Source of the DNA: Desulfomicrobium macestii
GTDB taxonomy: Bacteria > Desulfobacterota > Desulfovibrionia > Desulfovibrionales > Desulfomicrobiaceae
Direction: 5' to 3'
Assembly: GCF_014873765.1 (NCBI RefSeq)
Contig: NZ_JADBGG010000009.1
Span: 62,001 to 126,000, forward strand
Length of the DNA stretch: 64,000 bases
Positions 34,661 through 43,721 of the stretch are shown here, piece by piece; the stretch's first letter is position 1; each line of letters starts with the position of its first letter. Under the pieces are notes generated by a model that worked only from the letters and a program-made list of their open reading frames with translations, searched no databases and was not told where the DNA came from. The translations under genes and the position numbers were made by a program.

Positions 34661-37600
34661 TTACGCTTTCTTCACGTTGACCATGAAGGCCTTGGTTTCC
34701 GGGATGCCGGTGTTCGGATCGCCAACGGCAGGAGTCAGCAGGTTGGCTGCATCCCCACCATCCTTGGGCCAGACCCAACCGTAGTGCCAGGGAATACCCA
34801 CGACATGGACAGGGTTGCCCATGACGTCAAAAGGCTTCAAGCGCTTGGTGACGATGGCGATGGCCCAGAGCTGTCCGCGCGGGTTCTCCAGGATGACCTT
34901 TTCGCCGTTCTTGATCCCCTTGAGTTCCGCCAGTTCCTCGCTCATTTCGCAGAACATCTGCGGCTGAGCTTCCGTGAGCCAGGGCAGCCAGCGGGTCAGT
35001 ACGCCCGTCTGCCAGTGCTCGGTGACGCGGTAGGACGTACACACGAACGGGAAGCGCGGGTCGCAGGTGGTGCGCTTGTGAGCGTCCTCGGCAAACATGA
35101 GAGCCGTGGGGCTGTTGAGCTGCGTGGAGAAGGGATGCTCGGTGACCGGGCATTCCAGCGGTTCGTAGTATTCAGGCAGCGGACCGTCGTTCAGGCCCGG
35201 ACCGTAGATCTGTCCCACGCCATGCTTGCGCATGATGAAGGGATGCTTGGCTCCGGGAGCGCCGCCGCCGTCGACCACGTCGATGAGCCATTTCTTGCCC
35301 GCTTCGTCCCATGCCAGGACAGGCTTCTGCGGTGCCCAGGGTTTGCCGGTCATGTCGACGGAAGCCCGGTTGTAGATGACGCGGCGGTTGACCGGCCAGG
35401 ACCAGGTCCAGTTGGGATAGAGGCCGACCTTGGCCTGTTCCGGAGTCTGGGTCTTGTCGCGGCGTGCGGACATGTTGCCTTTCTCGGTGTAGGACGCTGT
35501 GTAGATCCAGTTGCCGGAACAGGTCGATCCGTCGTCTTTCAGGTGAGCGAAAGATGCCACCTGGGTGCCGGCTTTCATGACCGTTTCCGTGCCGTCTGGA
35601 GCCTTGAGGACTGTGTCCTTGAGGTAGTAGCCGTTGATCAGCTTGGCGACCTTGTGCGGATCGAAGACATGGCCATCGCCCCAGTCGTCGACGTTGAGGC
35701 CGAGGATCGGATCCGGGAACGCGCCCTTGTCCTTTTTGTACAGTTCGCGAATCTTGAGAGCGAGTTCATAGATGATGTCGCCGTCCGGCTTCGATTCGCC
35801 CATGGGGCTCGGGCCTGCGTAGCGCCACTGCATCCAGCGGCCTGAGTTGGTGATGGAACCTTCCTTCTCGACGGAGACCGCGCAGGGCAGGAAGAAGACT
35901 TCGGTCTTGACCTTCTTGGGATCGACGCCCGGGCCCTTCCAGAAGGAGCCGGTCTCGTTCTCGAACATGTTGACGTTGACCATCCAGTCCAGCTTGGACA
36001 GGGCTTCGCGGGTCTTGTTGGAGTCCGCACCGCTGGCGGCAGGGTTCATGCCCCAGGAGAAGAAGCCCTTGAACTGGCCTTTGAGCATCTTGTCGAAGAG
36101 CACCAGCCAGGAGGCGTTCTGCCCGGCATCGAGCTTGGGCATCCAGTTGTAGGCTGTGGGCAGGTCGGCTTCCTTGTAGAAGGACTTGAGCAGGCTGGCG
36201 AAGTACTTGGGTTTGTGCTGCCACCAGTTGACGCTCTTGGGGTCCTTGCTGACCGGAGTGTTGGCCTTGTTGTAGTCTTCCAGGGTCGCCCAGTTGGAGC
36301 GAGGGGTCGCCATGTAACCGGGGATGATGTGGAAGAGCAGGGCCTGGTCCGTGGAGCCCTGAACGTTGGATTCGCCGCGCAGCGCGTTCACGCCGCCGCC
36401 GGCCACGCCCATGTTGCCCAGCAGCAGCTGGATGATGCTCATGGCGCGGATGTTCTGCACGCCGACGGTGTGCTGGGTCCAGCCCATGGCATAAAGGATG
36501 GTGCCGGCCTTGTCCGGTTTGCCCGTGGCGGTGTAGGCCTTGTAGAAGGCCAGCAGCTGGTCTTCGGGTGAACCGGAAATGGAGGAAACTTTCTTGGAGT
36601 CGTAACGATCGTAGTGTTTTTTCAGGATCTGGTACACGCAGCGGGGATCCTTCAGGGTCATGTCCCGCTTGGGTACGCCGTTCTCGTCCATTTCGAAGCT
36701 CCAGGACTTCTTGTCGTACTTGCGCCCGGCTTCGTCGAAACCGGAGAACAGGCCGTCTTTGAAGTCAAAGTCCTTGGAGACGATGAAAGGAGCGTTGGTA
36801 TAATGGAGAACGTATTCCTTCTGAGTCAGGTCATTGTCCAGGATGTACTTGATCATGCCGCCCAGGACGCCGATATCGGAGCCTGAACGCAGGGGAACGT
36901 ACATGTCCGCCTTGGAGGAGGTGCGGGTGTAGCGGGGATCGACGTGAATTACCGTCGCGCCTGCTTCCTGCGCCCTGGTGACCCATTTCCAACAGATAGG
37001 GTGGTTTTCGGCAGCGTTGCTGCCCATTATCAAAATGCAATCACTGTTCTTGAAGTCGATCCAGTGGTTGGTCATCGCGCCGCGTCCGAACGACTCTGCC
37101 AGAGCCGCAACAGTTGCGCTGTGTCAAATACGTGCTTGGTGCTCTATGTACGTCAGGCCGAGGCTACGCAGGAAAGCCTGGTAGATCCAGCACTCCTCGT
37201 TGTCCAAGGCGGCCGAACCGACGGAGGCGAGCCCTTCGGTACGGTTGACGACTTCGCCCTTGGCGTTTTTGGTGGTGAAGGAATCGTCACGGACTTTTTT
37301 GACTCGCTTGGCGATTTCCGTGAGGGCCCAGTCCCAGCTCTTCTCTTGCCATTTGTCGCTGCCGGGAGCCCGGTACTGGACCTTGGTGATGCGCTGGGGG
37401 TTTTCGGCCAGCTGATAGATGGCCGCGCCTTTGGCGCAGAGAGCGCCTTCATTGATGGGATGATCCGGGTCGCCTTCGATGTTGATGGCGCGTTTGGTTT
37501 TCTCGTCGGTGGTGACGATGAGCCCGCAGCCTACCGAACAGTAACAGCAGACCGAGGTGGTTTCCTTGCCTTTGCGCAAGCTAAGGAGCTGTGCGTGGGC

Positions 37601-37696
37601 CTTGGTGGGTGCCAGGTCAAACCCCAGGCCTCCAAAGGCCGTGACCGCTGTAGCCGCGGCCGTGAGTTTGACGAATTCTCTTCTTCCCAGTTTCAT
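34661..37696 (-). CDS. Formate dehydrogenase catalytic (alpha) subunit, selenocysteine-containing
   Basis: 1011 residues when the in-frame TGA at 37124-37126 is read as selenocysteine (residue 191). The site has the formate dehydrogenase context QAR-I-Sec-HSATVAALAESFGRG, then GAMTNHW. The start (ATG 37696) opens a twin-arginine signal peptide with GRREFVK, ending near AHAQ. A 4Fe-4S motif (CCYCSVGC, then ALCAKG) precedes the large Mo/W bis-MGD domains. It oxidises formate or reduces CO2 in the periplasm. A SECIS-like hairpin follows the TGA. Without recoding it would be split at 37124, giving two apparently separate frames. Confidence 0.95.
37083..37126 (-). promoter_or_regulatory. Selenocysteine UGA codon and SECIS-like hairpin
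   Basis: The minus strand begins UGACACAGCGCAACUGUUGC. Downstream, CUGUU (37113-37109) can pair with GGCAG (37100-37096) around the 8-nt loop GCGGCUCU. The length and spacing from UGA resemble the E. coli fdnG SECIS element. The stem uses two G-U pairs, so the fold is plausible but unproven. selA-D genes are not in the window. Confidence 0.7.
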
Positions 37697-38022
37697 GCAG
37701 ATCCTCCTGACAATGTTTCTGGTGTTTACCTTCCACGAATTTCTTGGCCGAGGCGCAATTGCAGCCAACGGCCCGACGGGAGAACGAAATCAACCTGCGC
37801 TGACTCAGCAGGCCGAGCCTCTTCGCGTCCAATGAGTTTCACGCTGATGCGTCTGGTCAGGACCGGACGCAGGTCAAAGCCGAGGCCGGAAAAAGGCAAC
37901 ATACCTTGCATTCCGGATGACTCTGATTTTTGCGAGAAAGCTATGGGGGTTTTCGATACGTTTTCCGATTTTTTCATGTTCAACGCTATGCATGAAAAAA
38001 AGAAGAATATGCAAGGAGATCT

Positions 38023-38883
38023 TTAATCCTCAAAGTCTGGCACCATGGCGCAGAGATATTCCGCCAGGATGGGGAAGATGTCGTCGTTTCTGTGATTGTA
38101 GCGGAATTCAAGTTCCTTGATGTAAAGCGGGAAATTTCTGGGCGAGATGCCCTTGAGACGCCGGAACCAGTCCTTGGAAAAGGACCAGAAGCCTTTGGAC
38201 GAGTCGATGAAAAGTCCCTTGTCGTTGTGGCGGATGTTGTAGAGCGCGGACAGGTGGCTTCCTCCGACCAGAAGAGCGGCGTATTGTTTGAAGCGGTCGG
38301 TGTAGATGATCTTGCCCAGGCTGGCGGTCTTCAGATGAAAGTTCATCTTGAAATGGATGATGCTGTCGCCGTCAAGCTCGGGAATGAGGTCGGCGAAAAC
38401 GTGCGGGCCTCGCTCCACGATGCCGAACACAGGCATGCGCGTCCCGCTTCTGGTGCTCATGTCCATGTGGAACTTGCCGGATTTCGAGAAATCGAGCCCT
38501 TCGATGGAGCGGATGATCAGGCGTGCGTCCAGCGAGTGGGTCAGTATGGCCATGCGCAGGGTGGTCACGGCCTTGTAGGCGGTGTTGTAGGTGACGCCAA
38601 GTTGCTCCGCCATGCGGCCCGTCGGCACCTCCAGTTCGAAGAGCTTGATGAGGCGCAGCCATTGCTGGGCAACAAGATTGCCGTTGTTTATGAAGCGCTG
38701 GCTGAAGTCATGGAAGGTGTACGAACAGCGGGAGCAGCGCCGCTTTCCTCCCCGCAGGGCATAGAGTTTCCGGCTGCGGCATTTGGGGCAAAAACGCTGA
38801 TGGTTTTTCCAGCAAAATTGCAACAAAAATTTTTTTGCTGAATTTTCATTTTTTACAATATTTTCAAATTTTTGAAAATTCAT
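38023..38883 (-). CDS. ISXO2/IS1595-like transposase-related protein, probably not an active IS
   Basis: 286 residues. The N-terminal zinc ribbon is CPKCRSRKLYALRGGKRRC followed by SRC. The C-terminal part resembles the ISXO2 transposase domain (YTDRFKQY, FWSFSKDWFRRLKGI, ELEFRYNHRND). The usual VDETYIGGK is replaced by HMDMSTRSGTR, and the Asn before the FWS motif is Ser. I found no terminal inverted repeats or target duplication at its ends, and saw no second copy in the window. It may be a domesticated DNA-binding protein. It lies upstream of the formate dehydrogenase operon, in the same direction, 326 bp away. That gap (37697-38022) holds no other gene. Confidence 0.75.
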   Translation of the reverse strand: MNFQKFENIVKNENSAKKFLLQFCWKNHQRFCPKCRSRKLYALRGGKRRCSRCSYTFHDFSQRFINNGNLVAQQWLRLIKLFELEVPTGRMAEQLGVTYNTAYKAVTTLRMAILTHSLDARLIIRSIEGLDFSKSGKFHMDMSTRSGTRMPVFGIVERGPHVFADLIPELDGDSIIHFKMNFHLKTASLGKIIYTDRFKQYAALLVGGSHLSALYNIRHNDKGLFIDSSKGFWSFSKDWFRRLKGISPRNFPLYIKELEFRYNHRNDDIFPILAEYLCAMVPDFED

Positions 38884-39143
38884 TTATAAAAAATCCTGTG
38901 CAAAATTGTGGGTAATAGCGTTTCTGTGCTTTTTTCCAAACATCTTATTTAGAGAATATATGTCTAGGTTGTATTCTGTCATGAAAGACATAATACGCGC
39001 TTCCCATAGGGGGCAAACTCACATTTTTGCACAAGATACAGCCCTTGCTCCGGGAGGGCAAGGGTCCGAGTTTAAGTGGCGCAGGATGTCTTTTTCAGCT
39101 ACTCGTCATTTGGGCATGCAACGATTTCCCAATGGAGGCTGAT

Positions 39144-40370
39144 GTGCGCGGAGGTTTGCGGGTACTTCTCTTGGTGGTGTTTGCGTTGTGGCTGGCATCC
39201 TGCCAGGACGCCGAAGTCCAGATTCCTCTTGCTCCGGCAGGGCTCGGAGTGACCGACACCGAAGTCACCTTCGGGTCTTCCCTGGCATTGCAGGGGCACG
39301 CCGGTTATCTGGGTCAGGAAACGTTGCGCGGAGCCATGAGCTATTTGCAGTACGTCAACGAACAGGGCGGAGTGCACGGTCGGGCCATCCGGGTCATCAC
39401 CCGCGACGATTCCTACGATCCTCCGAAATGTCTGGACAACACCCAGCGTTTTCTCATCGAGGACCAGGTCTTCGGGCTGTTCTGCTATGTGGGCACCCCG
39501 ACCACGGTCAAGATCCTGCCCCTGGTGGAAGAGGCCCAGGTTCCGCTCCTGGGCATGTTCACCGGGGCCAATGCGCTGCGCGAGCCGTTCATGCCTTACC
39601 TCATAAATGTGCGCGCCTCGTACTATCAGGAAACCAACGCCGCCGTGGAGCACCTGGTCAAGGATCTCAAGCTGACCCGCATCGCGGTTTTTTATCAATA
39701 TGACGCCTTCGGCTTCGACGGACTGACCGGCACGGAACTGGCGCTCAAACGCTTCGGGCTGGAACCCGTGGCCAGAGGAAGTTACGTGCGCGGCACGCAT
39801 GACATAAGCGAAGGCCTTGAGCGCATCCGCGAATCCGGCGCCGAGGCCGTGGTCATGATCGGCACTTCGGACCCGTGCGCGAATTTCATCCGCAAATCCC
39901 TGGAAAATGACTACTCGCCCATTTTTTACATGGTCTCCTTCGTGGGCGCCAAGGAGTTGTCGCGCAACCTTCTGCAGTCGGACACGGATCGTTTGGACGT
40001 GGTCATGTCCCAGGTCGTGCCCCCGCCCGTCAGCAGTGACGGAACCGTGGCCGAAAGCGCCCAGGAATTCGTCCGGCTGCTGGAAAAGTATTTTCCGGGC
40101 GAGGAACCCAATTTCGTGGGTTTCGAGGGCTACATCAACGCCAAGGTGCTTGTGGAGGGGCTTCGGCGGGCAGGACGAAATTTGAGCCGCAAATCCTTTC
40201 TTGAGGCCATCACCGCCATGACAAACTTTTCTCTGGGCGGTGATGTCGGACTGACGTTCGGCCCTCAGGATCATCAGGGCATGGACAAGGTCTACTTCAC
40301 CCGCCTCAAGGAGGGCCGTTTCATCCTCCTTGATGACTGGGCGCAGCTGCGCCGGGAGGAGGGCCAATGA
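39144..40370 (+). CDS. Leu/Ile/Val-type periplasmic binding lipoprotein
   Basis: 408 residues from GTG 39144, which has GGAGG 5 bp upstream; ATG 39132 is an alternative. The signal has a lipobox (ALWLASC). The rest is a Peripla_BP_6 binding protein: VTFGSSLALQG, YLQYVNEQGGVHGRAI, FIYVGTP-type region (FCYVGTPTT) and VVMIGTSDPCANFI. No ABC permease or ATPase genes are present. Instead the stop overlaps the start of a membrane histidine kinase by 4 bp, so it probably presents a ligand to the kinase rather than importing it. The upstream 260 bp show no gene. Confidence 0.88.
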   Translation: MRGGLRVLLLVVFALWLASCQDAEVQIPLAPAGLGVTDTEVTFGSSLALQGHAGYLGQETLRGAMSYLQYVNEQGGVHGRAIRVITRDDSYDPPKCLDNTQRFLIEDQVFGLFCYVGTPTTVKILPLVEEAQVPLLGMFTGANALREPFMPYLINVRASYYQETNAAVEHLVKDLKLTRIAVFYQYDAFGFDGLTGTELALKRFGLEPVARGSYVRGTHDISEGLERIRESGAEAVVMIGTSDPCANFIRKSLENDYSPIFYMVSFVGAKELSRNLLQSDTDRLDVVMSQVVPPPVSSDGTVAESAQEFVRLLEKYFPGEEPNFVGFEGYINAKVLVEGLRRAGRNLSRKSFLEAITAMTNFSLGGDVGLTFGPQDHQGMDKVYFTRLKEGRFILLDDWAQLRREEGQ

Positions 40371-42421
40371 AACCCTACGCGCGCATATCGCTCAAAAACA
40401 AGATTTTCATCTCCATCCTGGCCGTCATCCTCTTGATCAGCGTGACCATCGCGCTCCTGGCCCGCTGGATTCTCATCTCCGGATTGACCAAGGAGCTTGA
40501 GCTGCGCGGCATCGCCGTGGCCCACTCCATTGCCGAGCGCGGCGGCGGGTTTGTCCTCGACAAGAACTACTCGGAGCTCCTGAGTCTCATCTTCGAGGAG
40601 GCCCGATTGCGGGAGCGCCAGCACATGATCAATTACATATATGTGCTCGATCGCAGTGAAAAGGTCCTCTCCCACACCTTCACCGTGCCTTTTCCCGGTC
40701 CCTTGAGCACCGCCAACCCTGTCCTCGAGGGGAACATGCACAGCGTGCGCCTTGTCGCGGTGGGCGCGCAGACCTCCTACGACATCGCGGTGTCCATGAA
40801 CGAGGGCCTGTACCGCATCGGAACGGTGCACGTGGGATTGAGCAAGGAACACATCGACAAGCTGGTGGCCAAGCTGCGCTTCATGTTCCTGGGATTCATC
40901 TCGGCGGTCATCATCATTATCTTCTATGTTAGCCATCGTATTTCGCGATATATAACCAGCCCGATTTCGCGCCTGACGAACATTTCGGACGAGCTCAGCC
41001 GAGGGAATTTCGATGTGCATCTGGATCTTGGCGAGGGCCTGGACTGGGCGGTGACCAACTGTCCGGCCTACAAGGACACCAACATGCCCTGCTGGCATTT
41101 TGACGAACAGGGACGCAAGTCCCGCAAGTCCGAGGGCAAGACCGGTCAGGTCTGCTCGACCTGCCTCTTCTACCGCAAGCGCGGAGGAGACGAGGTCATC
41201 CAGCTGGCCGATTCGTTCATGAGCATGGTCTGGTCCATCCGGCTCTACCGCAAGCGCCTCCAGGAATCGGAGATGAAATACCGGTCCCTGTTCGACTCGG
41301 GTCCCGATCCCATTTTTGTCGTGGACTGCAACACGGACCTGATCCTCGACGCCAACCCCAGGGCCGAGGAACTCTACGAATATTCCAAGGGCGAATTGCT
41401 GGGCGTGTCCTTCATGGTGCTCGGTCACGACCAGGTTCGGGAATGTCTGACCTCTCTCAATGAGGCGAACACGAACAGCGGCTGCGTCTATTATCCCAAG
41501 GTGCTCCATTACAAGAAGGGCGAGCGGCCCTTTTACGTCAACATGCACGCCTGTCCCATCAGTTACGGCGGCACCCATGCCATGATCGTGGCCGTGACCG
41601 ACATCACCGAGATGATGGAGAAGGACGCGCAGCTCGTGCAGGCGGCCAAGATGAAGACCCTTGGCGAAATGAGCGCGGGCATCGCCCACGAGATCAACCA
41701 GCCGCTCAACGCCATCAAGATGGGCAGCGAGTATCTCAATCTGCTCATTGAGCAGAACCGCGAGGTGACCGAAACCCAGATCCGGGACATGGCTACGGAG
41801 ATCAGCCAGCAGGTGGACCGGGCCACGGACATCATCAACAATCTGCGCGCCTTCGGCAAAAAGTCGGGCCTGGTCATGGAACGGGTGGACATGAACGAGC
41901 CCATCCGCGGCGTGCTGTCCATCATCGGCCGTCAGTTCTCCATCCAGCGCATCACCATCCGCCTGGAACTGGGCGAGAATCTGCCGTACATCAAGGGACA
42001 CAACAACCGGCTGCAGCAGGTCTTTTTCAATCTGCTCAACAACGCGCGGGACGCCATTCAGGAAAAAATGGAGAGTGAACCCGGCATGTGGGGAGACATC
42101 CTGGTGCGCACCTACGCCATGGAAGGCCGGGTTTTCGCATCCTTCGCCGACAACGGCCCCGGCATAGCTGATTCGGTGCGCAACAAGATCTTCGAGCCCT
42201 TTTTCACCACCAAACAGACCGGAAAGGGCATGGGGCTCGGCCTGGCCATAACATACGGGATTGTTCGCGATTATGGCGGAACCATTACTATTGACAGTCA
42301 ACCGGGTCAGGGGACAACATTCATTTTGAGTTTCCCGAGCGCCGAGAGCCATCCGGCGCTTGAGCACAATGCAGGCCGAGTGGACAAAAAATCGGCACAA
42401 CCCAGCGAGATATCCCTATGA
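40367..42421 (+). CDS. Membrane sensor histidine kinase with HAMP, Cys4 motif and PAS
   Basis: 684 residues. TM1 about 13-35, periplasmic domain about 36-170, TM2 about 172-188, and HAMP about 189-225. Next comes a cysteine motif: Cys232 and Cys242 ([15 protein letters not shown]) with Cys263 and Cys266 (CSTC), a layout known in deltaproteobacterial sensors and suggestive of a metal or redox centre. PAS about 303-420. HisKA has [16 protein letters not shown], and the ATPase [17 protein letters not shown] and [11 protein letters not shown]. It likely reads the binding lipoprotein encoded just before it and signals to the receiver-STAS protein encoded just after it (4-bp overlaps on both sides). 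Confidence 0.93.
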   Translation: MKPYARISLKNKIFISILAVILLISVTIALLARWILISGLTKELELRGIAVAHSIAERGGGFVLDKNYSELLSLIFEEARLRERQHMINYIYVLDRSEKVLSHTFTVPFPGPLSTANPVLEGNMHSVRLVAVGAQTSYDIAVSMNEGLYRIGTVHVGLSKEHIDKLVAKLRFMFLGFISAVIIIIFYVSHRISRYITSPISRLTNISDELSRGNFDVHLDLGEGLDWAVTNCPAYKDTNMPCWHFDEQGRKSRKSEGKTGQVCSTCLFYRKRGGDEVIQLADSFMSMVWSIRLYRKRLQESEMKYRSLFDSGPDPIFVVDCNTDLILDANPRAEELYEYSKGELLGVSFMVLGHDQVRECLTSLNEANTNSGCVYYPKVLHYKKGERPFYVNMHACPISYGGTHAMIVAVTDITEMMEKDAQLVQAAKMKTLGEMSAGIAHEINQPLNAIKMGSEYLNLLIEQNREVTETQIRDMATEISQQVDRATDIINNLRAFGKKSGLVMERVDMNEPIRGVLSIIGRQFSIQRITIRLELGENLPYIKGHNNRLQQVFFNLLNNARDAIQEKMESEPGMWGDILVRTYAMEGRVFASFADNGPGIADSVRNKIFEPFFTTKQTGKGMGLGLAITYGIVRDYGGTITIDSQPGQGTTFILSFPSAESHPALEHNAGRVDKKSAQPSEISL

Positions 42422-43131
42422 CGCAAGAAAAAATCCTGGTCATCGACGACGAGAAGGCGACCCTGAAAATGTTCCGGCTTTTTCTGGACGTGTACGGATT
42501 CGACATCCTCACGGCCGAATCCGGAGAAGAGGGGCTGGAAGTTTTCGACAGGGAAAAACCCGACATCGTCCTGACCGACATCAAGATGCCCGGCATGGAC
42601 GGAATCGAGGTTCTGCAGCAGATCAAGAAACGGTCGCCCGCCACGGAGGTCATCGTCATCACCGGACATGGCGACATGGACCTGGCCATTCAGGCCCTGA
42701 ATCTGGATGCCGCCGATTTCATAAACAAGCCCATCCAGCGGCAGAGCCTTGAACAGGGCCTGGCACGGGCCAGGGAGCGGCTCAAGCTGGCCAAGAGTCG
42801 GCAGAACGAAGTCAGCGTCAGCCGGCAGGGCCGGGCGCTGGTCATTGAGATTCAGGGCAGCGTCAGTTCCCACAGCGAACCGTATCTGCGCGAAGCCTAC
42901 TCCAAGGCCCAGGAAGCGGGGGTGCAGCGCATCGTGCTGCATTTCGATCCCAACACCTCCGTGAACGGGGCAGGCATCGCCATTTTGACCCAGCTGGTGC
43001 TGGAGAGCGAAAAGGACGGAGTCGAGATTGTCATGGCCGGTCTTTCCGAGAATTTTCGCAAGGTTTTCGGTATAGTGGGGCTGACCCGCATGGTTCAGAT
43101 TTTCGACGGTCTGGATGAGGCCTGTACCTAG
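42418..43131 (+). CDS. Response regulator with C-terminal STAS domain
   Basis: 237 residues. The receiver (1-125) has ILVIDDE, the phospho-Asp in LTDIKMPGMDG, VITGHGD and NKPI. The C-terminal domain (about 135-237) is STAS-like (VIEIQGSVSSHSEPYLREA, NTSVNGAGIAILTQL) like anti-sigma-factor antagonists. The output is therefore protein-protein switching, not DNA binding. Ser/Thr at NTSVNGAG could be the phosphorylatable position of the antagonist type. No partner kinase or sigma factor gene is in this operon. Confidence 0.9.
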   Translation: MTQEKILVIDDEKATLKMFRLFLDVYGFDILTAESGEEGLEVFDREKPDIVLTDIKMPGMDGIEVLQQIKKRSPATEVIVITGHGDMDLAIQALNLDAADFINKPIQRQSLEQGLARARERLKLAKSRQNEVSVSRQGRALVIEIQGSVSSHSEPYLREAYSKAQEAGVQRIVLHFDPNTSVNGAGIAILTQLVLESEKDGVEIVMAGLSENFRKVFGIVGLTRMVQIFDGLDEACT

Positions 43132-43164
43132 GTTTTTTTTTCGGCCCGGGGCCAAGGAGTGTTC

Positions 43165-43707
43165 ATGACGGTTTTCACTCGTATCGCATTTTGTCTCTTT
43201 CTCTTTTGCGTGGCCCAGCCTGTCATGGCCGCGCCGCCCGCCACCGGCGACGCCATGCCCGAACTGATTCTGCCCGTTCCCTTCGATCCGGCCGGACAGG
43301 AGATGCTCGGCGTGCAGGGGAAAACGACCTTCACTCTTGCGGATCTTGGCGCCGATCTCATTTTCATAGAGGTCATAGGCGTGTATTGTCCGCAGTGCGT
43401 CAAGCAGTCCCCGGGTTTCAAGACCCTTTTCAACCGCCTGAACAGGGGCAAGCTCAAGGGGCGAGTGGCCATGTTCGGGCTGGCCGCCGGAGGAACGGAC
43501 GCCGAGGTCAAGCAGTTGCTGGGCACCGGCCAGTACCTTTTTCCGGTCCTGAGCGACCCCGACTACGTGCTGCACAAGGTGCTGGGCGAGCCGCTCACTC
43601 CCTACACAATCGTCTGCAGGCCGGACGGGAGCGTGGTTTACGACCACCTCGGCGTGGTTCAGGACATTGACGCGCTCTACCAGCACATAAAGACACTGCT
43701 CGACTGA
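43165..43707 (+). CDS. Exported thioredoxin-fold (redoxin/TlpA-like) protein
   Basis: 180 residues from ATG 43165 (AAGGAG 5 bp upstream). A signal peptide ends at AQPVMAA. The redoxin domain has the active-site YCPQC and LFPVLSDPDYVLHKVLG. It should be a periplasmic thiol-disulfide or peroxide-type reductase. It lies 33 bp after the receiver-STAS gene and 14 bp before the GAF-rhodanese gene. Confidence 0.9.
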   Translation: MTVFTRIAFCLFLFCVAQPVMAAPPATGDAMPELILPVPFDPAGQEMLGVQGKTTFTLADLGADLIFIEVIGVYCPQCVKQSPGFKTLFNRLNRGKLKGRVAMFGLAAGGTDAEVKQLLGTGQYLFPVLSDPDYVLHKVLGEPLTPYTIVCRPDGSVVYDHLGVVQDIDALYQHIKTLLD

Positions 43708-43721
43708 TCGCGGAGCGGCAG

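Noticed and set aside
34661-37768. Formate dehydrogenase alpha as two genes or a nonsense pseudogene
   Set aside because: The interrupting TGA falls at the known selenocysteine site with correct context and a SECIS-like hairpin, and both parts are otherwise intact.
37697-37850. Sigma-54 promoter upstream of the formate dehydrogenase
   Set aside because: A GG...GC pair is seen on the minus strand, but the spacing is 8 rather than 10 bp.
38023-38883. Intact insertion sequence
   Set aside because: No terminal inverted repeats or target-site duplication are visible at either end, and key catalytic positions differ.
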